Notes: generated from the letters alone by a model not told the origin. 64,000 nucleotides of DNA from Sulfuricaulis sp040901545 (GCF_040901545.1 NZ_JBBDYL010000065.1:1-64000); one strand, 5' to 3'; shown: positions 44,100 through 55,139, numbered from the stretch's first letter. Made by a program: numbers and translations.

Positions 44100-44781
44100 C
44101 AGAACGGACAAGCAGATCCAACGCCTTGGCGGCGGCTTCCTGTTCCGCATGACGGCGGCTGCTGCCTTCACCCTGTACGACGGTATCCACGCCGGTGACG
44201 AGGCACTCCACCACAAAGTTTTGACTATGCGGTTCTCCGGTAATTTCCCGGATAACATAGGTAGGTGGAGGCAACGAATTTTTTTGCAGGAATTCCTGCA
44301 ATTGGGTCTTGGGATCTTTAGGTATCGAAGCGGGATCGAGATTCTCCAGGCGGTCGCGATACAGGTGCCGGATGACGCGCATGGCCTCATCCACGGAACT
44401 GTCCTTGGAGATTGCGCCGATCAGCGCTTCCAATGAATCGGCAAGAATCGAATCCCGGTCGTATCCGCCGCTTTTCAGTTCCCCTTCACCGAGAATCAGA
44501 TGAGCGCCAATATTGATATCGCGCGCGAGTGCGGCGAGGGTGTTTTTATTTACCAGGCTGGCGCGCAACCGCGTCAGCTCGCCTTCATCCAGTTTCGGAT
44601 AACGGTTGAAAAGCTCGGAAGATATTGTAAAGCCGAGGACGCTGTCGCCAAGAAATTCCAGTCGTTCATAATTGGTCGTGCTTTTGCTTCGGTGGGTCAA
44701 TGCCTGTTCAAGCAGCTCATCTTGCCGGAAAGTGTAATTTAACCGGCGGCCAAGCTCCGCAGATTGCTTACTTTGACCCAC
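44092..44781 (-). CDS. rnc: Ribonuclease III
   Basis: Protein of about 229 residues. RNase III cleaves double-stranded RNA, including the rRNA precursor. The catalytic helix ERLEFLGDSVLGFTIS carries the acidic residues, and a C-terminal double-stranded RNA-binding domain ends GSSRRHAEQEAAAKALDL. I place the start at the GTG 44781; the ATG at 44850 lies deep in the preceding DUF4845 gene and its added residues look like the shadow of that frame. The gene overlaps DUF4845 by 14 bases and era by 8. Confidence 0.93.
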   Translation of the reverse strand: MGQSKQSAELGRRLNYTFRQDELLEQALTHRSKSTTNYERLEFLGDSVLGFTISSELFNRYPKLDEGELTRLRASLVNKNTLAALARDINIGAHLILGEGELKSGGYDRDSILADSLEALIGAISKDSSVDEAMRVIRHLYRDRLENLDPASIPKDPKTQLQEFLQKNSLPPPTYVIREITGEPHSQNFVVECLVTGVDTVVQGEGSSRRHAEQEAAAKALDLLVRSDA

Positions 44782-45148
44782 TGAGTTCGGCGACGTGGTC
44801 AAAATCAAGCAACAAAGAGATGTTGAAAAACAACGGAACAATCGTTTCATACTTGATGCGAACGACTTTTGTCTTGCCCCGCATCTGTATTGTCATCGTG
44901 TCCGCGAGATTGAAATTATCCGCGCTGTCGATTTCAAGCCGCTTGCGGATGGCTTCCGCAATCTCCGGCTGCGACATCGATGCCGCATCGGGCTGCCGGC
45001 CCAGACTCGAGAGGGCGCTTTGTACCTTGAAGTCATCCATATAGGGCGAGAACAGCTTGAAAATGATAAACAGGAAAAAAGCCAGTGTGCCAAGAACAAA
45101 CAACAAGCTCCACATGGTCATACCCGCTTGGCGCTTTGGATTATGCAT
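44768..45148 (-). CDS. DUF4845 single-pass membrane protein
   Basis: Protein of about 126 residues. After a short basic N terminus (MHNPKRQAGMTMWSLL) comes one transmembrane helix, then a periplasmic domain with KVQSALSSLGRQPDAASM and a C terminus close to rnc. The ATG at 45148 follows AGGAG by 6 bases, while earlier ATGs fall in a weak SD context. This family (DUF4845) sits between lepB and rnc in many gammaproteobacteria. Function is not known. Confidence 0.88.
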   Translation of the reverse strand: MHNPKRQAGMTMWSLLFVLGTLAFFLFIIFKLFSPYMDDFKVQSALSSLGRQPDAASMSQPEIAEAIRKRLEIDSADNFNLADTMTIQMRGKTKVVRIKYETIVPLFFNISLLLDFDHVAELSGSK

Positions 45149-45185
45149 CTTCATCTCCTTCATTAAGCCGATACACGCTTCAACA

Positions 45186-46016
45186 TCATTTGATCGGCGA
45201 ACCAATGCGTTCCCATACAATTCGCTGCCAGAACTTCCTGTCCTGCCATGACATGTCCCAGCTAAACCAGATCAGAAAGGCCTTCCCGACCAGGTTCTCA
45301 TCCGGCACGAAATCCCAATAGCGGCTGTCATTGCTGTGATCGCGATTGTCGCCCATGACGAAATAATTGCCTTCCGGAACCACTATCTCCGGGCGCGACA
45401 ATTCCGACTGGTCCGTTTTCAGAATATCATGTTTCACTCCATCCAGATTTTCCGTCACCCGCAGCGCCTCTCCGCGCTCCTCACCGCCGGGAGTGAAAAA
45501 ATACGGGCGGCCGTCAGACTGTGTCATCAATCTTCCATTGATATAAAGCTTCTTATCCTTATATAGGATACGGTCTCCGGGAATGCCAACCACGCGCTTT
45601 ATATAATTGATCGAGGGATCCTTGGGAAATCGGAACACCATGACTTCCCCGCGCTTCGGGCTGCCGACGTCGAATATCTTGGCATTGACGATCGGCAACC
45701 GCACGCCGTAGGAAGACTTGTTTACCAGTATAAAATCACCGATAAAGAGGCTGGGCAGCATGGAACCCGAGGGAATGCGAAACGGTTCGACAATAAATGA
45801 CCGAATCAGAAACACGATAAGTATCACGGGGAAAAAGGCGCGGGCATACTCCACATAAACCGGATCTCGGCGTGCCTGAGCAGCCTCTTCACCTTTTCCG
45901 GCCTGCAACAAGGCTTTGGCCTTGCGTTCGCGACCATCCATCCACAACAAGCGGTCGAGTCCCCAGATGGCTCCGGTGCCGACCAGAATCAGCAGCATGA
46001 TAAGGGCGAAATCCAT
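45186..46016 (-). CDS. lepB: Signal peptidase I
   Basis: Protein of 276 residues with two N-terminal transmembrane helices (MDFALIMLLILVGTG and a second near 60-80). The catalytic Ser lies in PSGSMLPSLFIGDFILV and the general-base Lys in NYIKRVVGIPGDRI. It cleaves Sec and Tat signal peptides in the periplasm. It starts two bases after lepA and precedes DUF4845, the conserved order. Confidence 0.97.
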   Translation of the reverse strand: MDFALIMLLILVGTGAIWGLDRLLWMDGRERKAKALLQAGKGEEAAQARRDPVYVEYARAFFPVILIVFLIRSFIVEPFRIPSGSMLPSLFIGDFILVNKSSYGVRLPIVNAKIFDVGSPKRGEVMVFRFPKDPSINYIKRVVGIPGDRILYKDKKLYINGRLMTQSDGRPYFFTPGGEERGEALRVTENLDGVKHDILKTDQSELSRPEIVVPEGNYFVMGDNRDHSNDSRYWDFVPDENLVGKAFLIWFSWDMSWQDRKFWQRIVWERIGSPIK

Positions 46017-46018
46017 AT

Positions 46019-47824
46019 TTACTTTTCGCTCACGCGCAGAACTGCGAGAAACGCCTCCTGAGGAATTTCCACGGTACCCAGTTGTTTCATGCGTTTTTTA
46101 CCTGCTTTCTGTTTTTCCAGCAATTTACGCTTGCGCGTGACATCGCCACCGTAACATTTGGCCGTGACATTCTTGCGCAGTGCCTTCACGGTCTCGCGAG
46201 CGATAATTTTGGAACCGATCGCCGCTTGAATCGCCACGTCGAACATTTGCCTCGGAATCAGTTCCCGCAATTTTTTCACCAGTTCCCGGCCGCGGTATTG
46301 GCTTTGCCCGCGATGCACGACCACGGACAGGGCATCCACTTTATCGCCATTGATCAGTACGTCAAGCTTGCACAGATCGGAGGCACGGAATTCCAGAAAA
46401 TCGTAGTCGAACGAGGCGTATCCCCGGCTTGATGATTTCAGCCGGTCAAAAAAATCAAGCACGACTTCGTTCAACGGCAATTCATAGATAAGCATGGCCT
46501 GACGGCCATGGTAGGTCATGTCTTTCTGGATGCCGCGTTTTTCCACGCACAGGCCGATGACATTGCCGACGAATTCTTGTGGTACCAGTATGGTCGCGCG
46601 GATGATGGGTTCGCGGGTTTCCATGATTCGGGAAGGATCCGGCATTTTGGCCGGATTCTCGACAAGCAGCACTTCATTCGCAAGAACCACTTCGTATATA
46701 ACCGTGGGCGCGGTGGTGATGAGATGCATGCCATACTCACGCTCAAGACGTTCCTGGATGATCTCCATGTGCAGCATGCCGAGAAAACCGCAGCGGAAAC
46801 CAAGGCCAAGCGCCTGGGAAGTTTCCGGCTCGTAATGCAGCGAAGCATCGTTGAGTTGCAGTTTTGCCAATGCTTCACGGAAGGCTTCGTAATCCGCGGA
46901 ATCAACCGGATACAAACCGGCAAAAACGCGCGGCTTGATTTCCTTGAAACCGGGCAAGGCATGGGCCGCCGCGCGATCAACATGTGTGATGGTGTCGCCG
47001 ACGCGGGCGCCTCGGACATCCTTGATACCGGCAATGACGTATCCCACCTCACCGGGACCCAGCACTTGCACCGGTTTGCGCTTGGGGGTAAAAATGCCGA
47101 TCTGTTCGACAATATGATCCCGCCCCATGGCCATCAGGCGGATTTTATCCTTGGATTTGAGGCGTCCGTCGATCACACGCACCAGCGAGATCGTACCAAG
47201 ATAATTATCGAACCAGGAATCGACGATCAGCGCCTTGAGCGGGGCTTCCGCATTGCCCGTCGGCGCGGGAATACCATTTACGATGGCTTCAAGAATATCC
47301 ACCACGCCCTCGCCGGTCTTGGCGCTGGCGCGAATGGCATCCTTGGCGTTGATGCCGATGATTTCCTCAATCTCGGCGATTGATCTTTCCGGGTCAGCGG
47401 AAGGAAGATCGATTTTATTCAGCACCGGCAGGATTTCGAGATTCAGCTCGGATGCGGTATAGCAGTTGGCGACGGTCTGCGCCTGCACACCTTGTGTGGC
47501 ATCGACAACCAGCACCGCGCCCTCGCAAGCCGTGAGTGAGCGCGAGACTTCATAGGAAAAATCCACGTGTCCCGGGGTATCGATCATGTTCAGGCGGTAG
47601 ACAGTGCCGTTGCGCGCCATGTAATCGAGCGCGACACTCTGGGCCTTGATAGTGATACCGCGCTCGCGCTCGAGGTCCATCGAATCGAGCACCTGCTCCT
47701 GCATCTCGCGCGCCTCCAGCGCCCCGCAAGTCTGGATAAACCGGTCCGCCAACGTGGACTTGCCGTGGTCGATATGGGCTATGATCGAAAAATTTCGGAT
47801 CAGATCCTGTTTTAAGCCATTCAT
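46019..47824 (-). CDS. lepA: Translation elongation factor 4
   Basis: Protein of 601 residues, standard length. Motifs: G1 AHIDHGKSTLADRFI, G2/G3 with DTPGHVDFSYEVSRSLTAC, G4 NKIDLPSADP; then the EF-G-like domains and the C-terminal LepA-specific domain. LepA back-translocates or remodels stalled ribosomes. A hairpin terminator at 47885-47906 separates it from mucD, so it has its own promoter or relies on readthrough. Confidence 0.98.
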   Translation of the reverse strand: MNGLKQDLIRNFSIIAHIDHGKSTLADRFIQTCGALEAREMQEQVLDSMDLERERGITIKAQSVALDYMARNGTVYRLNMIDTPGHVDFSYEVSRSLTACEGAVLVVDATQGVQAQTVANCYTASELNLEILPVLNKIDLPSADPERSIAEIEEIIGINAKDAIRASAKTGEGVVDILEAIVNGIPAPTGNAEAPLKALIVDSWFDNYLGTISLVRVIDGRLKSKDKIRLMAMGRDHIVEQIGIFTPKRKPVQVLGPGEVGYVIAGIKDVRGARVGDTITHVDRAAAHALPGFKEIKPRVFAGLYPVDSADYEAFREALAKLQLNDASLHYEPETSQALGLGFRCGFLGMLHMEIIQERLEREYGMHLITTAPTVIYEVVLANEVLLVENPAKMPDPSRIMETREPIIRATILVPQEFVGNVIGLCVEKRGIQKDMTYHGRQAMLIYELPLNEVVLDFFDRLKSSSRGYASFDYDFLEFRASDLCKLDVLINGDKVDALSVVVHRGQSQYRGRELVKKLRELIPRQMFDVAIQAAIGSKIIARETVKALRKNVTAKCYGGDVTRKRKLLEKQKAGKKRMKQLGTVEIPQEAFLAVLRVSEK

Positions 47825-47884
47825 GAAAATTGCGATACTCCCGCCGATTCGGCGCCGGCGGACACCGCCTGTGTCGGAGATGTG

Positions 47885-47906
47885 AAAAAGGCGCCCGCGG
47901 CGCCTT
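47885..47906 (-). terminator. Terminator of the algU-mucD operon
   Basis: On the minus strand AAGGCGCC-GCG-GGCGCCTT forms an 8-bp stem with a 3-base loop, followed by three further T (AAAAA on the plus strand). It lies 111 bases after mucD and 61 bases before lepA. Confidence 0.8.
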
Positions 47907-48016
47907 GAGTTCTGTATTCCGTCAATTAGGCTTTAGGGCCATTACGGCTGTTGCGACTGCCCTGGATGGACGAAGAATACCTCATTTCAGGGGTTGCATA
48001 AATATTTTTCGCAAAA

Positions 48017-49432
48017 TCAGCCCGCCGGGTTGAGCGCCAGGAACAGCGTTCCCATCCCGCGGCGAATCCGTAACACGACCGCGCGGCCGCGTGGCGTGTG
48101 ATCCATCAATCGGTGAAAGCTGGAAATGTCGCTGACCCGTTTGCCGTCCACGTCCAGAATCACATCGCCGGGGCGCAACCCGGCAGCTCGCGCCTGGCCT
48201 TCCTCCACGCCGGCCACGGACACGCCATGGTCGATATCAAGATTTTTCCGCTGGATGGAGCTTATTTCGTTTAGACGCAGGCCAAAACGCGAAATTTTCT
48301 CGCTGCGCTCCGGTCGCGCGGGAGGGCGGTCTGATGCCTCTTCTCTCAGCTCGCCTAACGTGACGACTACGGTTTGTATCCCTTCATTGCGCCGAAACAC
48401 ACTGAACTCCGCGCGCGTCCCCGGCGACGACAAGCCGACCAGCGGAGGCAAATCCGTGGAACGGTTTATCGTGCGCCCTTCGAATTCGAGCACGATGTCC
48501 CCTGCGCGCAAGTCGGATTTCGCCGCCGGGCTGTTGGCGAGAATATCCGAAACCAGAGCGCCCCGGGGTCGGTGCAATCCGTATGCATTCGCCAGCGGGC
48601 GTGATACCTCTTGCAGGCTCACGCCCAGCCATCCGCGCCGTACCCGCCCTTCGCTTTTCAATTGCAAGCCGATTTTCATCGCGGCGTCAATCGGGATGGC
48701 GAAGGACAAACCCATGAATCCGCCAGTGCCACTGTAAATCTGCGAATTGATCCCGACCACCTCGCCATTCAGATTGAACAGCGGCCCGCCGGAATTTCCC
48801 GGATTGATGGGTACATCCGTTTGCAGAAAGGAAATATAGTTTTCGTCCGGCAAGGTCCGGTCCTTGGCGGAAATAATCCCCGAAGTGGCAGAACTGTCGA
48901 AACCAAACGGTGAACCGATGGCCAGCACCCACTCACCGACCCGCAATTTTCCGGCATCGCCGATTTTCACGGTTGGCAGTCCTGAGGCCTCGATTTTTAT
49001 CAATGCCACGTCGCTGCGGCGATCCGAACCCACCACGCGCGCACTGAATTCACGCCGATCGGTGAATCGCACCAGAACTTCCCGGGCGTTTTCTATGACG
49101 TGCGCGCAGGTAAGGATATAGCCGTCAGGCGAGATAATAAAACCGGATCCAAGTGATTTCTCGTCCGTGGATTCAGGCGAATCCTCGAAATAACGGCGCC
49201 CCAGTTCGCGCGCCGGAGGTTCATTCGGTGCCGTCTGATTCCTGGGTTCAGACGTAAACCCCGGTCGTTTGATATCCCGGATAGCGCTGATATTCACAAC
49301 GGCTTTGCCATGCTGGGAAACCAGCCGGCTGAAATCCGGCAGTTCGCGGGGCGCAGCCTGGACCAGGTTCACGAGCAGCGGCAACAACAGGAGAGTGAAA
49401 CGACAAGTAAGGATCACGTTTGACCAATTCAC
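48017..49432 (-). CDS. mucD: Periplasmic serine protease MucD/DegP-like
   Basis: Protein of 471 residues with an N-terminal signal peptide (about 1-26), a trypsin-like domain and two PDZ domains. The triad is His111 (LTCAHVIEN), Asp141 (RRSDVALIKI) and Ser214 (NPGNSGGPLF). PDZ1 begins near 280 (GWLGVSLQEV) and PDZ2 near 385. MucD degrades misfolded envelope proteins and dampens sigma-E signalling. It overlaps mucB by 4 bases and ends the sigma-E operon. Confidence 0.96.
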   Translation of the reverse strand: MNWSNVILTCRFTLLLLPLLVNLVQAAPRELPDFSRLVSQHGKAVVNISAIRDIKRPGFTSEPRNQTAPNEPPARELGRRYFEDSPESTDEKSLGSGFIISPDGYILTCAHVIENAREVLVRFTDRREFSARVVGSDRRSDVALIKIEASGLPTVKIGDAGKLRVGEWVLAIGSPFGFDSSATSGIISAKDRTLPDENYISFLQTDVPINPGNSGGPLFNLNGEVVGINSQIYSGTGGFMGLSFAIPIDAAMKIGLQLKSEGRVRRGWLGVSLQEVSRPLANAYGLHRPRGALVSDILANSPAAKSDLRAGDIVLEFEGRTINRSTDLPPLVGLSSPGTRAEFSVFRRNEGIQTVVVTLGELREEASDRPPARPERSEKISRFGLRLNEISSIQRKNLDIDHGVSVAGVEEGQARAAGLRPGDVILDVDGKRVSDISSFHRLMDHTPRGRAVVLRIRRGMGTLFLALNPAG

Positions 49433-50403
49433 CTGACGGGCATCACGGACCCGCCAATAAGCGACACGGTATTTGCCGGGACCGCCCCCACCGCCGTGAT
49501 CTGGTAATCGTCAATGTTTGTACCATAGGCATGAACCGCGCCCATGCTGCTCGATCCCGGTTTTACAGGCTTGACGCCTTTTTCCTGTTTCTCGATGAAT
49601 ATCGACACAGCCGCCAGTCCGTCCGTGTAAACCAGATGCTCGACAGGCTGATTACGCATCGGCATCTGGCGCATCATGCGCGCTGAAAGCATAAAACCCT
49701 CGGGAAGATTTGTAACGGTCCAACCGGATTTCGCCGGGGACTTCCGGGTATCCCCGCCTTCCCGATACCAGACCATATTCTTGGTGCTGACCGCGGGAGC
49801 GAGCGCAGCGTCAGGAATAGTGCCGCCAATCTTGACCTGAGTGAACATGAATTGTTCCAGGATTTTACCGTTGCTATTCAGCAAATCGGCTTTCAGCAAT
49901 AATCCGGTTTCTTTGTCCGCCCACAGATTATAGCCATACCGGAAATTATCCGCGGGCTTGACGATGACCAGTTGTGCGACACGATCGATGATACGCTGCT
50001 CCTTCCCCAGTTTGATCTCGTAATATTCCTCCAGATCCTGCAGCCGCTCGGGGAGAATGGCAGGGAAACCCGAGCTGCCAGCCTTGCGATATTCCACCAA
50101 CACCGAGTTTTTGTCCGGCCAATAACATATGACTTCACGGTCGTCACGAATAACCTCGCGCGGAGCGCCGTTCAGTGATACCAGCCGCTCTTTTGACGAT
50201 TTGTTCACGGCCTTGTGAATGATGCGCATGGCCTCGAGTTGGGTGTCGTGCAGATACACAAACACCCCGTCGTAATCGAGATTACGCGCCGCGTGGTTGA
50301 TTTTCATCAGCCACTGCTGTGCCGAGTCCGCCGCGAAAACAAGAGTGCTGAAGGATAGACCGAGGAAAACAAGCAAGAAACGGATTGAAAACCGGTGGAT
50401 CAT
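49429..50403 (-). CDS. mucB: Sigma-E regulator MucB/RseB
   Basis: Protein of 324 residues with a signal peptide (ending near SFSTLVFAADS). RseB binds the periplasmic part of RseA and senses mislocalised lipoproteins and LPS. The N-terminal LolA-like domain shows WLMKINHAARNLDYDGVFVY, and a second domain follows to the end, including VPANTVSLIGGS. It overlaps mucA by 4 bases. Length and order fit AlgN/MucB. Confidence 0.94.
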   Translation of the reverse strand: MIHRFSIRFLLVFLGLSFSTLVFAADSAQQWLMKINHAARNLDYDGVFVYLHDTQLEAMRIIHKAVNKSSKERLVSLNGAPREVIRDDREVICYWPDKNSVLVEYRKAGSSGFPAILPERLQDLEEYYEIKLGKEQRIIDRVAQLVIVKPADNFRYGYNLWADKETGLLLKADLLNSNGKILEQFMFTQVKIGGTIPDAALAPAVSTKNMVWYREGGDTRKSPAKSGWTVTNLPEGFMLSARMMRQMPMRNQPVEHLVYTDGLAAVSIFIEKQEKGVKPVKPGSSSMGAVHAYGTNIDDYQITAVGAVPANTVSLIGGSVMPVR

Positions 50404-50945
50404 TTATCTGTATCAGAACTGACGACACGTACATATGACATCATGCCGCCGATCCCAGGAGTCGAGGCAAACTCTTCGTGTTCAACCAGGTAGGCATTCA
50501 GGGCATTCACCGTTTCCTCATCGCCTGCATCCGATGACGCGGTAACGGCTCGAACTATTGCCGCCGGTGCCGGTTTGGTGTCAGCCAGCAGCGCTAACGG
50601 CGCGGGTGGCGATTGATTCAGCCACTGAACGCCGACGATGGCAATGGCGGCCACAGATGCCGCAATGGCCAGCGTCCCCACGAAACGGATTACCTTGTGG
50701 GGTTGAAATAAGGTGGCGGCAGATGGATCCGCGGCGATTCTTTTCGCTAATTCCTCCGACACATCCGGAGCGGCGGCGGCGCTCAAATCTCCCTGCAAAA
50801 TCGCCCTTGCCAGGTGATAACGCTGCCACGTTTGACGCAGCGGGGCATTGCTTTCGAGCGCGGCTAAAACTCGGCGTTCTTCCAATTCATCAAGCTCGTT
50901 ATCGACCAATGCCGATAGCTTTTCTTTCATGTGTTCATCCGTCAT
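50400..50945 (-). CDS. mucA: Anti-sigma factor MucA/RseA
   Basis: Protein of 181 residues. The N-terminal cytoplasmic part binds the sigma factor (MKEKLSALVDNELDELEERR), one transmembrane helix lies near 87-108 (FVGTLAIAASVAAIAIVG), and a periplasmic tail follows with a polar end. Proteolysis of it releases sigma-E. It sits 5 bases after algU and overlaps mucB, so all four genes are one operon. Confidence 0.93.
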   Translation of the reverse strand: MTDEHMKEKLSALVDNELDELEERRVLAALESNAPLRQTWQRYHLARAILQGDLSAAAAPDVSEELAKRIAADPSAATLFQPHKVIRFVGTLAIAASVAAIAIVGVQWLNQSPPAPLALLADTKPAPAAIVRAVTASSDAGDEETVNALNAYLVEHEEFASTPGIGGMMSYVRVVSSDTDK

Positions 50946-50950
50946 AAAGT

Positions 50951-51529
50951 TTACCTCTCAAGCAACGGCCGCAGTTCCTGATCAATGGCTTCGCGCGCCC
51001 GGAAAATGCGTGACCGCACCGTACCGATCGGACATTCCATGATCCCGGCGATTTCCTCGTAACTCATGCCCTCGATTTCGCGCAGGGTAATCGCCGTGCG
51101 CAGATCGGCAGGCAGATTGGTCATCACCCGTTGTACCGTACTGGCGATCTCATTGGTGAGCAATTGGCGCTCCGGCGTCGCCTGATCACGCAGGCCTTCA
51201 CCGCTTTCGATGAGTTCGGCACCCTCGATTTCCATATCCGAGCCGGGAGGCCGCCGCCCCTGCGTCTCCAGATAATTTTTGGCGGTGTTCACGGCGATCC
51301 GGTACAACCAAGTATAGAATGCACTGTCACCCCGAAACCCTCCGATCGCACGATAGGCCTTGATCAGGGCCTCTTGTGTCACGTCTTCCACTTCTCTCAG
51401 GTCGCGTACGTAGCGCGAAATCAGCTTGGCGATCTTGTGCTGATATTTCCGGGCCAGCAGATCAAACGCGGCTTTATCACCCTTCTGCACCCGTAAAACC
51501 AGTTTCTGGTCGATACTCCGCTCGCTCAC
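50951..51529 (-). CDS. algU: RNA polymerase sigma-E factor
   Basis: Protein of 192 residues, group 4 (ECF) sigma. Region 2 contains LISRYVRDLREVEDVTQEAL and AFYTWLYRIAVNTAKNYL; region 4 contains LPADLRTAITLREIEGMSYE with GTVRSRIFRAREAIDQEL. It is RpoE/AlgU and is held by the MucA anti-sigma encoded next. A sigma-E-like promoter lies at 51573-51601, consistent with autoregulation. Confidence 0.97.
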   Translation of the reverse strand: MSERSIDQKLVLRVQKGDKAAFDLLARKYQHKIAKLISRYVRDLREVEDVTQEALIKAYRAIGGFRGDSAFYTWLYRIAVNTAKNYLETQGRRPPGSDMEIEGAELIESGEGLRDQATPERQLLTNEIASTVQRVMTNLPADLRTAITLREIEGMSYEEIAGIMECPIGTVRSRIFRAREAIDQELRPLLER

Positions 51530-51572
51530 GCGGACCTGCCTTCGTGAGCCCGCAGCGGGTGGATTCTGTCAA

Positions 51573-51601
51573 TTAGAGACCGCGGCGAAAGGGCAAAGTT
51601 C
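51573..51601 (-). promoter_or_regulatory. Candidate sigma-E promoter of algU
   Basis: On the minus strand GAACTT (51601-51596) is followed after 18 bases by TCTAA (51577-51573), or after 16 bases by TCTCT. GAACTT with a TCTAA/TCTGA -10 is the sigma-E consensus; the 16- or 18-base spacing leaves the exact -10 open. It lies about 45 bases before the algU start. Confidence 0.6.
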
Positions 51602-51744
51602 GATGAAAAAGGCCGGATAAATGGGTATTTTTTGTTCAATTCTCCATCCCTGAAGTAACGCGGCAAGGCCAACCGGGGTACGTCCGTGTGATAGGATATC
51701 GTAATCACGAAAACCGCGCCCTATCCTATTCAATTACGCCGCGC

Positions 51745-53385
<1,641 letters not shown>

Positions 53386-53762
53386 AGGGTTCCGGCTCAA
53401 CGGCATCCGCAGCGATCACCACGTTCACCGGCCACCAGCGGCCTTCAACGCGCAACGACATCACCGTTAGCCACGGGTGGATAAAGCGTGACGTGATGCG
53501 TGCGGGATGCCACAGCTCCTCGCCGACATAACGCAAGGCCACGTAACTTTCGCTGTCCATTTCAATGACAGCGACTGCCGAGGTACTCCGGCGCCAGGCG
53601 TGGATCGTAAATACCTGGATAAAACTAAAACCAAGCGCGAGCCAAATCAGAATCCGAATCGCCCAAGGCAGTGGGACAACCGCCGTGACCACTACTCCGC
53701 CGGCGTGGATCACGGCAAAAATGCACACCAAAATATGCGATTCTTTTATGTTTAAAATCATT

Positions 53763-53999
53763 CTATTGCCTTATTTTTATGATAATTTGCATTAATTCTT
53801 TTTCGGCGGGATTTTGTACGCCCTGAATATAGGCCAGCAGGATGTTGTCCGGCGTCGACAGCAATTGAGTGAACGCCTCTTGCTCCGACGGTGTCAGGGA
53901 GTGAAAGCGGTGTTCCAGAAATTCCAGCAGAATTAAATCGAGTTCGAGCAATCCGCGCCGGCAGCGCCAGCGTAGCCGCTCCATTCGCCGGTCATCCAT
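53763..53999 (-). CDS. sdhE: FAD assembly factor SdhE
   Basis: Protein of about 78 residues, MDDRRMERLRWRCRRGLLEL onward. The motif RWRCRRGLLELD with the FLEHRF region and LTPSEQEAFTQLL is diagnostic of SdhE, which promotes covalent flavinylation of SdhA and FrdA. The ATG at 53999 fits family length; an in-frame GTG at 54068 overlapping the sdhB stop is an alternative. It lies 65 bases after sdhB. Confidence 0.88.
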   Translation of the reverse strand: MDDRRMERLRWRCRRGLLELDLILLEFLEHRFHSLTPSEQEAFTQLLSTPDNILLAYIQGVQNPAEKELMQIIIKIRQ

Positions 54000-54064
54000 A
54001 TCGAGGTGTGCCGTGCTGCTTGCTTCCTTTAGCTGGATAAGGGGTGCGGCTGACGATCCAGCCG

Positions 54065-54760
54065 TCACAATACCCGTTTCGCCAGCATCATCTTGATATG
54101 CCCGATGGCGCGCGTGGGGTTCAGGCCTTTGGGGCAGACCTCGGCGCAATTCATGATGGTATGGCAGCGGAAAAGTTTATAGGGATCTTCGAGGTCGTCC
54201 AAGCGCTCGCCGGTGGCCTGATCGCGGCTGTCCGCCAAAAACCGCAAGGATTGGAGCAAAGCCGCCGGCCCCAGAAATTTGTCCGGATTCCACCAGAACG
54301 ACGGGCACGAAGTGGTGCAACAGGCGCACAGGATGCACTCGTATAGTCCGTCGAGTTTATCTCGCTCCTCGGGGAACTGGAGCCGTTCGATTTCCGGTTC
54401 CGGGTCGTTGTTGATCAGCCACGGTTTCACCGCCCGGTAGTGGCTGTAAAACTGGCTCAAATCCACGATTAAATCGCGAATGATCGGCACCCCGGGCAGT
54501 GGCCTGAGCACAATGGGCTGGCGCAGGTCCTTGAGTGGCTTGATGCATGCCAACCCATTGCGGCCGTTGATATTCATCCCGTCCGAACCGCACACCCCTT
54601 CACGGCAGGAGCGGCGAAATCCCAGACTGTCATCCTGTTGTTTCAATAACAGCAACGCGTCGAGCAGCATGACGGCCCCGGTGTCATCCGGCAGTTCGTA
54701 GGCCTGCATCCGTGGTTTGTTGTCGGTCTCGGGATTAAAACGGTAAATCGAGAATTTCAT
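54065..54760 (-). CDS. sdhB: Succinate dehydrogenase iron-sulfur subunit
   Basis: Protein of 231 residues, standard length. It holds the 2Fe-2S cluster with CREGVCGSDGMNINGRNGLA and the other two clusters with CILCACCTTSCPSFW and CHTIMNCAEVCPKGL. It passes electrons from SdhA to the membrane anchors. The sdhA, sdhC and sdhD genes are not in the window: upstream is a 379-base gap and then an unrelated oppositely oriented gene, so they would have to lie elsewhere. Confidence 0.97.
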   Translation of the reverse strand: MKFSIYRFNPETDNKPRMQAYELPDDTGAVMLLDALLLLKQQDDSLGFRRSCREGVCGSDGMNINGRNGLACIKPLKDLRQPIVLRPLPGVPIIRDLIVDLSQFYSHYRAVKPWLINNDPEPEIERLQFPEERDKLDGLYECILCACCTTSCPSFWWNPDKFLGPAALLQSLRFLADSRDQATGERLDDLEDPYKLFRCHTIMNCAEVCPKGLNPTRAIGHIKMMLAKRVL

Positions 54761-55139
54761 GTTATTAGTTCAGTTCGTTTTCACCGCTGAATTGCCCGAC
54801 TAATAATAGCTTGCTTGCCCTTGGCCTGGCAATGACCTGAATCTGAAAACACGCCATCCAGCAATGTTATTTTATTATCGGACGGCATTGCTGTTGTCGT
54901 CCGTACCTGTGCAGTTTCTTCAAACGATTTAATCGGCTCGATACGCAATGCGAAGCAGCGAACAGTCCCTTAATCCAACAATTTCCATGCCTTATTTTGG
55001 AAGACCGATAGTCCCCGTATTTGGCACCTTTGGTCAGATTGGACCGACGCTCGTCTGGGATAACGTATAAAAGTACCCAATAATTAACTGATCAAGCCTG
55101 ACAACTGGGCATATCCGTGGTTCACGCGGGGAGAATCTT
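54761..55139. other. Divergent intergenic region, sdhB to 55140 gene
   Basis: No gene of more than a few dozen codons is convincing here. It must hold the sdhB promoter on the minus strand and the 55140 promoter on the plus strand. Two overlapping inverted repeats are visible: CAGCAATG/CATTGCTG (54859-54866, 54886-54893) and CGGACG/CGTCCG (54879-54884, 54898-54903), which could compete for pairing. The ribosome site GGGGAG precedes 55140. Confidence 0.55.

Noticed and set aside
44782..44850. An ATG-started extension of rnc by 23 residues.
   Set aside because: The added residues are the shadow of the DUF4845 frame and not part of RNase III; no SD is present.
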